Source: DASZVB01 sp036272055
GTDB taxonomy: Bacteria > Myxococcota_A > Polyangia > Polyangiales > Polyangiaceae
Assembly: GCA_036272055.1 (NCBI GenBank)
Contig: DATAZL010000044.1
Span: 1 to 64,000, forward strand
Direction: 5' to 3'
DNA length: 64,000 bases
The notes beneath the pieces are model-generated. The model had not been told where the DNA came from and did not search any database. It saw only the letters and a list, made by a program, of their open reading frames with translations. Position 1 is the first letter of the stretch, and the number at the start of each line of letters is the position of its first letter. Shown one piece after another: positions 61,522-64,000 of this stretch. The position numbers and the translations under genes were made by a program.

Positions 61522-62761
61522 GCGTCGCCTCGTCCTTTTTCTACCGACGCTGGGCGGCGGCGGCGCCGAACGCGTCGCGGTGAACCTGCTCGCGATGTTT
61601 CCCGACGTCGAGCGGCACCTGGTGCTCATGGCGCCGCGCATCGCGTACCCCTACGACGCAACCCTGCACGTCCTCCACGGCGATCCCGTCGGTGAAGGCT
61701 CGGTGCGACAGCGAGCCACCATGATGGCGCGGAACACGCTCGGCGTGGGACGGCTCAAGCGCACCCTGGGGCCTGCGACGTGGCTCAGCTTCGGCAACTG
61801 GGCGAACGTCGTGAACGTCGCGACGGGGCGCAACGGCAGGGTCGTCGTGAGCGCGCACAGCCGCGAATCGGCGAACATCCACGGACGCACCGCAGGGCTT
61901 CTGCGACGCCTCGTACGGATGACGTATCCCCGGGCGGATCTCGTCGTGTCGGTCTCCGACGCCGTGAAGCGAGATCTGACGTCGAGCTTCGACGTGCCGC
62001 CCGCAAAGATCCGCACCATCTACAACTCCGTGGATCTGTCGGCGGCCCGAGCCGGCGCGTCGGAGCCACTGTCCGCCGACGTCGCGCGCCTCTTCGCGAA
62101 CCCCGTCATCGTGACCGCGGGTGCTCTGCGCGAACCGAAGGGACACTGGCACCTGCTCCGCGCCTTCGCGAAGACGCAGAAACTCCGCTCCGACGTCAGG
62201 CCGCGCCTCGTCCTGCTCGGCCAGGGGCACCTCGGGCCGTATCTCGCCGGGCTCTCGCGGGAGCTCGGGCTCCGCACCTGGACAGCCTGGGAATCCCACG
62301 AGCCATCCGCCGTCGCGGACGCCGACGTCGCGTTTCTCGGCTTCCAGTCGAACCCGTTCGCGTTCTTCGCGCGGGCGGCGCTGTTCGCGTTCCCGTCGCT
62401 CTGGGAGGGGTTCGGCAACGTGATCCTCGAAGCGATGGCGTGCGGCTCGCTCGTCGTCGCCGCCGATTGCAAGTCCGGGCCGCGCGAGATCGTCGCGCCC
62501 GGCTCGCGTGACGACGCGGCGATCGACGTGCCGGAGTACGCTTCCGCCGGCGTGCTCATGCCGGTGTTCGACGGCGAGCGACGTCCCGCGAGCACGCCCC
62601 TGACGGCGACCGAGGAGCTCTGGGCGACGACGCTCGCGAAGCTACTCGACGACCACGCCGCGAGGAGCCGCTACGACGAGCCGGCGCGCCATCGCGCGCA
62701 CGCGTTCTCGACCGAGTCGCTCGCGCCGGCGTGGAACGCTGCGCTCTTCGGCGATACCTGA
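61505..62761 (+). CDS. Glycosyltransferase family 4
   Basis: The 418-aa protein starts at ATG 61505: LVLFLPTLGGGGAERVAVNLLAMFPDVERHLVLMAP (the GGGGAER signature of many GT4), VVVSAHSRESANIHGRTAGL, ADLVVSVSDAVKRDLTSSFDVPPAKIRTIYNSVDL, VTAGALREPKGHWHLLRAF and FAFPSLWEGFGNVILEAMACGSLVVAADCKSGPREIV (E-x7-E donor site). It is a retaining transferase, probably using a nucleotide hexose or GlcNAc. It is the last plus-strand gene before the right-edge minus-strand gene, 16 bp away. Confidence 0.92.
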   Translation: MPSPAERRLVLFLPTLGGGGAERVAVNLLAMFPDVERHLVLMAPRIAYPYDATLHVLHGDPVGEGSVRQRATMMARNTLGVGRLKRTLGPATWLSFGNWANVVNVATGRNGRVVVSAHSRESANIHGRTAGLLRRLVRMTYPRADLVVSVSDAVKRDLTSSFDVPPAKIRTIYNSVDLSAARAGASEPLSADVARLFANPVIVTAGALREPKGHWHLLRAFAKTQKLRSDVRPRLVLLGQGHLGPYLAGLSRELGLRTWTAWESHEPSAVADADVAFLGFQSNPFAFFARAALFAFPSLWEGFGNVILEAMACGSLVVAADCKSGPREIVAPGSRDDAAIDVPEYASAGVLMPVFDGERRPASTPLTATEELWATTLAKLLDDHAARSRYDEPARHRAHAFSTESLAPAWNAALFGDT

Positions 62762-62777
62762 GCAGTCGTCGCGACGC

Positions 62778-64000
62778 TCACTGCGGCTTCTCGAGGATGC
62801 GCATCATTGCCTTGCTCTGCGCCTCTTCGAACGTGTGACGCACCTCGGAATCATCGGGATTCCGGTTACTGATCTGGGCCCACGCCTTCGACGCCAGGTT
62901 CACCTCGCCGAGGATCGACGCCGTTCGCGCGAGGCGCGTCCAGTGTGCGTCCGTCGGTTCGTCACTGACGGCCTTCTGGTAGTAAGAGAGCGCTCGCCCG
63001 AGATCGCCGATCCCCGCCGCCTGATCGCCGAGAAAGACGTCGAGCTCGGCGCAGTTGGCCCCGAAGCCGCAGCCCGACGCTGCGAGGTCTCGCGACGCAG
63101 AATCGAGCAGGTCCTTCGAGTGAGTGGCGGCGGCGGCACGGACCCGGACCCGCTCGCAACCGGCGTAGCGGTCGTAGACGAAGTGCGCGCAGCCCTTGTG
63201 AAGAAGCGCCTCGGCCTCCGGTGCTTGCCCGAGGACGAGCATGAGCTGCGCCTTGGCGATCAGCGCCGCGGGATCTTCGGGGGCGAGCTTGACGAGCTGA
63301 CGGACCTGCTCGTTGACGAGCTTCACGCAATCGTTCCGGCGGGTGCCGCCGCAGAGCGAATCACCGTCCTTTGCCTGGGCGATCGACTGGGTGACGTCCG
63401 ACGCCAGCTGCGCGCGGGTGTGCACACCCGTCGGCGCGCGCGCGATGGACTCCTCGAGGCATCTGAGCCGGATCGCGCGCGGCTCGTCCCTCGGGAAACC
63501 CATGGCGACGGAGTTGAGCATCCCCTGCCCCGCTGCGCCCTCGGGCGTCGCGACGAGGATGTCGTCGAAGGTCCGCACGAGGGGCGTGACGACCCTCGCC
63601 GCCGGTCCGGTGAGGCCCGGCTGATAAGTGACGGCGAGCTTCACCTCGAAGAGCGCCTGCCGTCGCGCGCCGGCGCGCTCGAGGACGCGCGCCACGACAT
63701 AGTGAGTCGAGCCGACTTCCATGCCGCGGTCGAGTGCGCGCCGTAGCCACGGGATCGGACTCTGGTCGTGCGCGTGGTACGCGAGCACACCGCCGATGCG
63801 GGCGAAGTACGGGTCCGCGGGGTGTCGCTGGATGTCGCTCTTCAGCTCGCCGCGAAGCCGCGCGACGTCCTCCGAGTTCTTCACGTCCACCTTGGCGAGC
63901 GAGTTCCGGAGCGAGAGCCGGTCGCGCGTCACGCCGTGCCGCCCGACGACGATGACCAGCGTGCCGAGCACGAGCCACGCCGCGATCGCGAGCGCGCGCG
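62778..64000 (-). CDS. C-terminal part of a membrane protein with TPR-like repeats, possibly an O-antigen ligase (runs off the right edge)
   Basis: The frame stays open to the window edge, where it reads RALAIAAWLVLGTLVIVV, a transmembrane helix. The remaining 390 residues are soluble and helical: LRGELKSDIQRHPADPYFARIGG, PWLRRALDRGMEVGSTHYVVARVLERAG, EDPAALIAKAQLMLVLGQAPEAEALLHKG and DLGRALSYYQKAVSDEPTDAHWTRLARTASILGEV are TPR-like repeats. Membrane helices followed by TPRs resemble O-antigen ligase/polymerase-type proteins of myxobacteria, but the catalytic part lies beyond the window. The start at 63971 is not reliable. The stop is 16 bp from the convergent GT4 gene. Confidence 0.7.
   Translation of the reverse strand, partial: RALAIAAWLVLGTLVIVVGRHGVTRDRLSLRNSLAKVDVKNSEDVARLRGELKSDIQRHPADPYFARIGGVLAYHAHDQSPIPWLRRALDRGMEVGSTHYVVARVLERAGARRQALFEVKLAVTYQPGLTGPAARVVTPLVRTFDDILVATPEGAAGQGMLNSVAMGFPRDEPRAIRLRCLEESIARAPTGVHTRAQLASDVTQSIAQAKDGDSLCGGTRRNDCVKLVNEQVRQLVKLAPEDPAALIAKAQLMLVLGQAPEAEALLHKGCAHFVYDRYAGCERVRVRAAAATHSKDLLDSASRDLAASGCGFGANCAELDVFLGDQAAGIGDLGRALSYYQKAVSDEPTDAHWTRLARTASILGEVNLASKAWAQISNRNPDDSEVRHTFEEAQSKAMMRILEKPQ

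Overview
The window comes from a very GC-rich bacterial chromosome, most likely a myxobacterium of the Polyangiales type (Myxococcota). This rests on the sequence style only: GC-dominated third codon positions, many GTG and TTG starts, abundant lipoproteins, and secreted proteins with IPT/TIG, IgGFc-binding-like, NBR1-Ig-like, FG-GAP and DUF4215-type Cys-rich modules. No rRNA, tRNA or CRISPR array is visible.

Left part (1 to about 17.2 kb). The window opens in the last 39 codons of an IS4-like transposase. An array of short palindromic repeats (about 124-378) follows directly. Next come a secreted TIG-domain protein and an overlapping IgGFc-binding-like lipoprotein, then on the other strand a HELGH metalloprotease and a helical, HEAT-like protein. 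A Tyr/Gly/Gln/Pro-repeat lipoprotein precedes ordinary housekeeping genes: eukaryote-type (type 2) ileS, a small lipoprotein, thiE, a VanZ-family protein, an MFS transporter, thiG, an LpxL/HtrB-like acyltransferase, a small conserved protein and an MlaF-like ABC ATPase.

Right part (17.2 to 64 kb). This is a large surface-polysaccharide region. Block A (17.2-31.2 kb): UDP-xylose synthase, NodB deacetylase, an OafA-like acyltransferase, a methyltransferase, a GT4 enzyme, a UDP-glucuronate 4-epimerase-like enzyme, a WbpE-like aminotransferase, a WbpD-like acetyltransferase, a Wzc-type tyrosine autokinase, a WbpB-like oxidoreductase and an AsnB-type amidotransferase. Block B (31.2-38.5 kb): two divergent WbsX (GH99-like) genes flanking a GT2, a deacetylase and a sugar N-formyltransferase, then the Wzm/Wzt exporter. 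Block C (49.8 to 38.6 kb, minus strand): an 11-gene operon-like run of visibly lower GC at its distal end. It encodes a CDP-glucose-derived, probably C-methylated 6-deoxy sugar (RfbF, RfbG, C-methyltransferase, cupin epimerase, short-chain reductase), two paralogous methyltransferases, FkbM, a hexapeptide acetyltransferase, a GT2 and a GT4. A fragment of another GT2 start codes a scar inside it. Block D (50-64 kb): a 1039-aa multidomain lipoprotein, a DUF4838 lipoprotein, a WecA/TagO-type initiating transferase with an extra C-terminal domain, a polytopic membrane protein, three GT4 enzymes and the C-terminal part of a membrane-anchored, repeat-containing protein running off the right edge.

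Together the right part encodes priming (WecA-like), several activated unusual sugars (UDP-xylose, UDP-galacturonate, probably an amino-uronate and its amide, a CDP-C-methyl sugar), assembly by about eight glycosyltransferases, decoration (methyl, acetyl, formyl) and export (ABC type). A Wzc-type regulator of the Wzy-dependent kind is also present. No Wzx flippase or Wza channel is recognisable here. The most unusual points are the 95 percent identical inverted repeats in the two WbsX genes, the truncated GT2 start, the palindromic repeat array beside a transposase end, the apparently self-contained CDP-C-methyl-sugar operon and the WecA C-terminal fusion.
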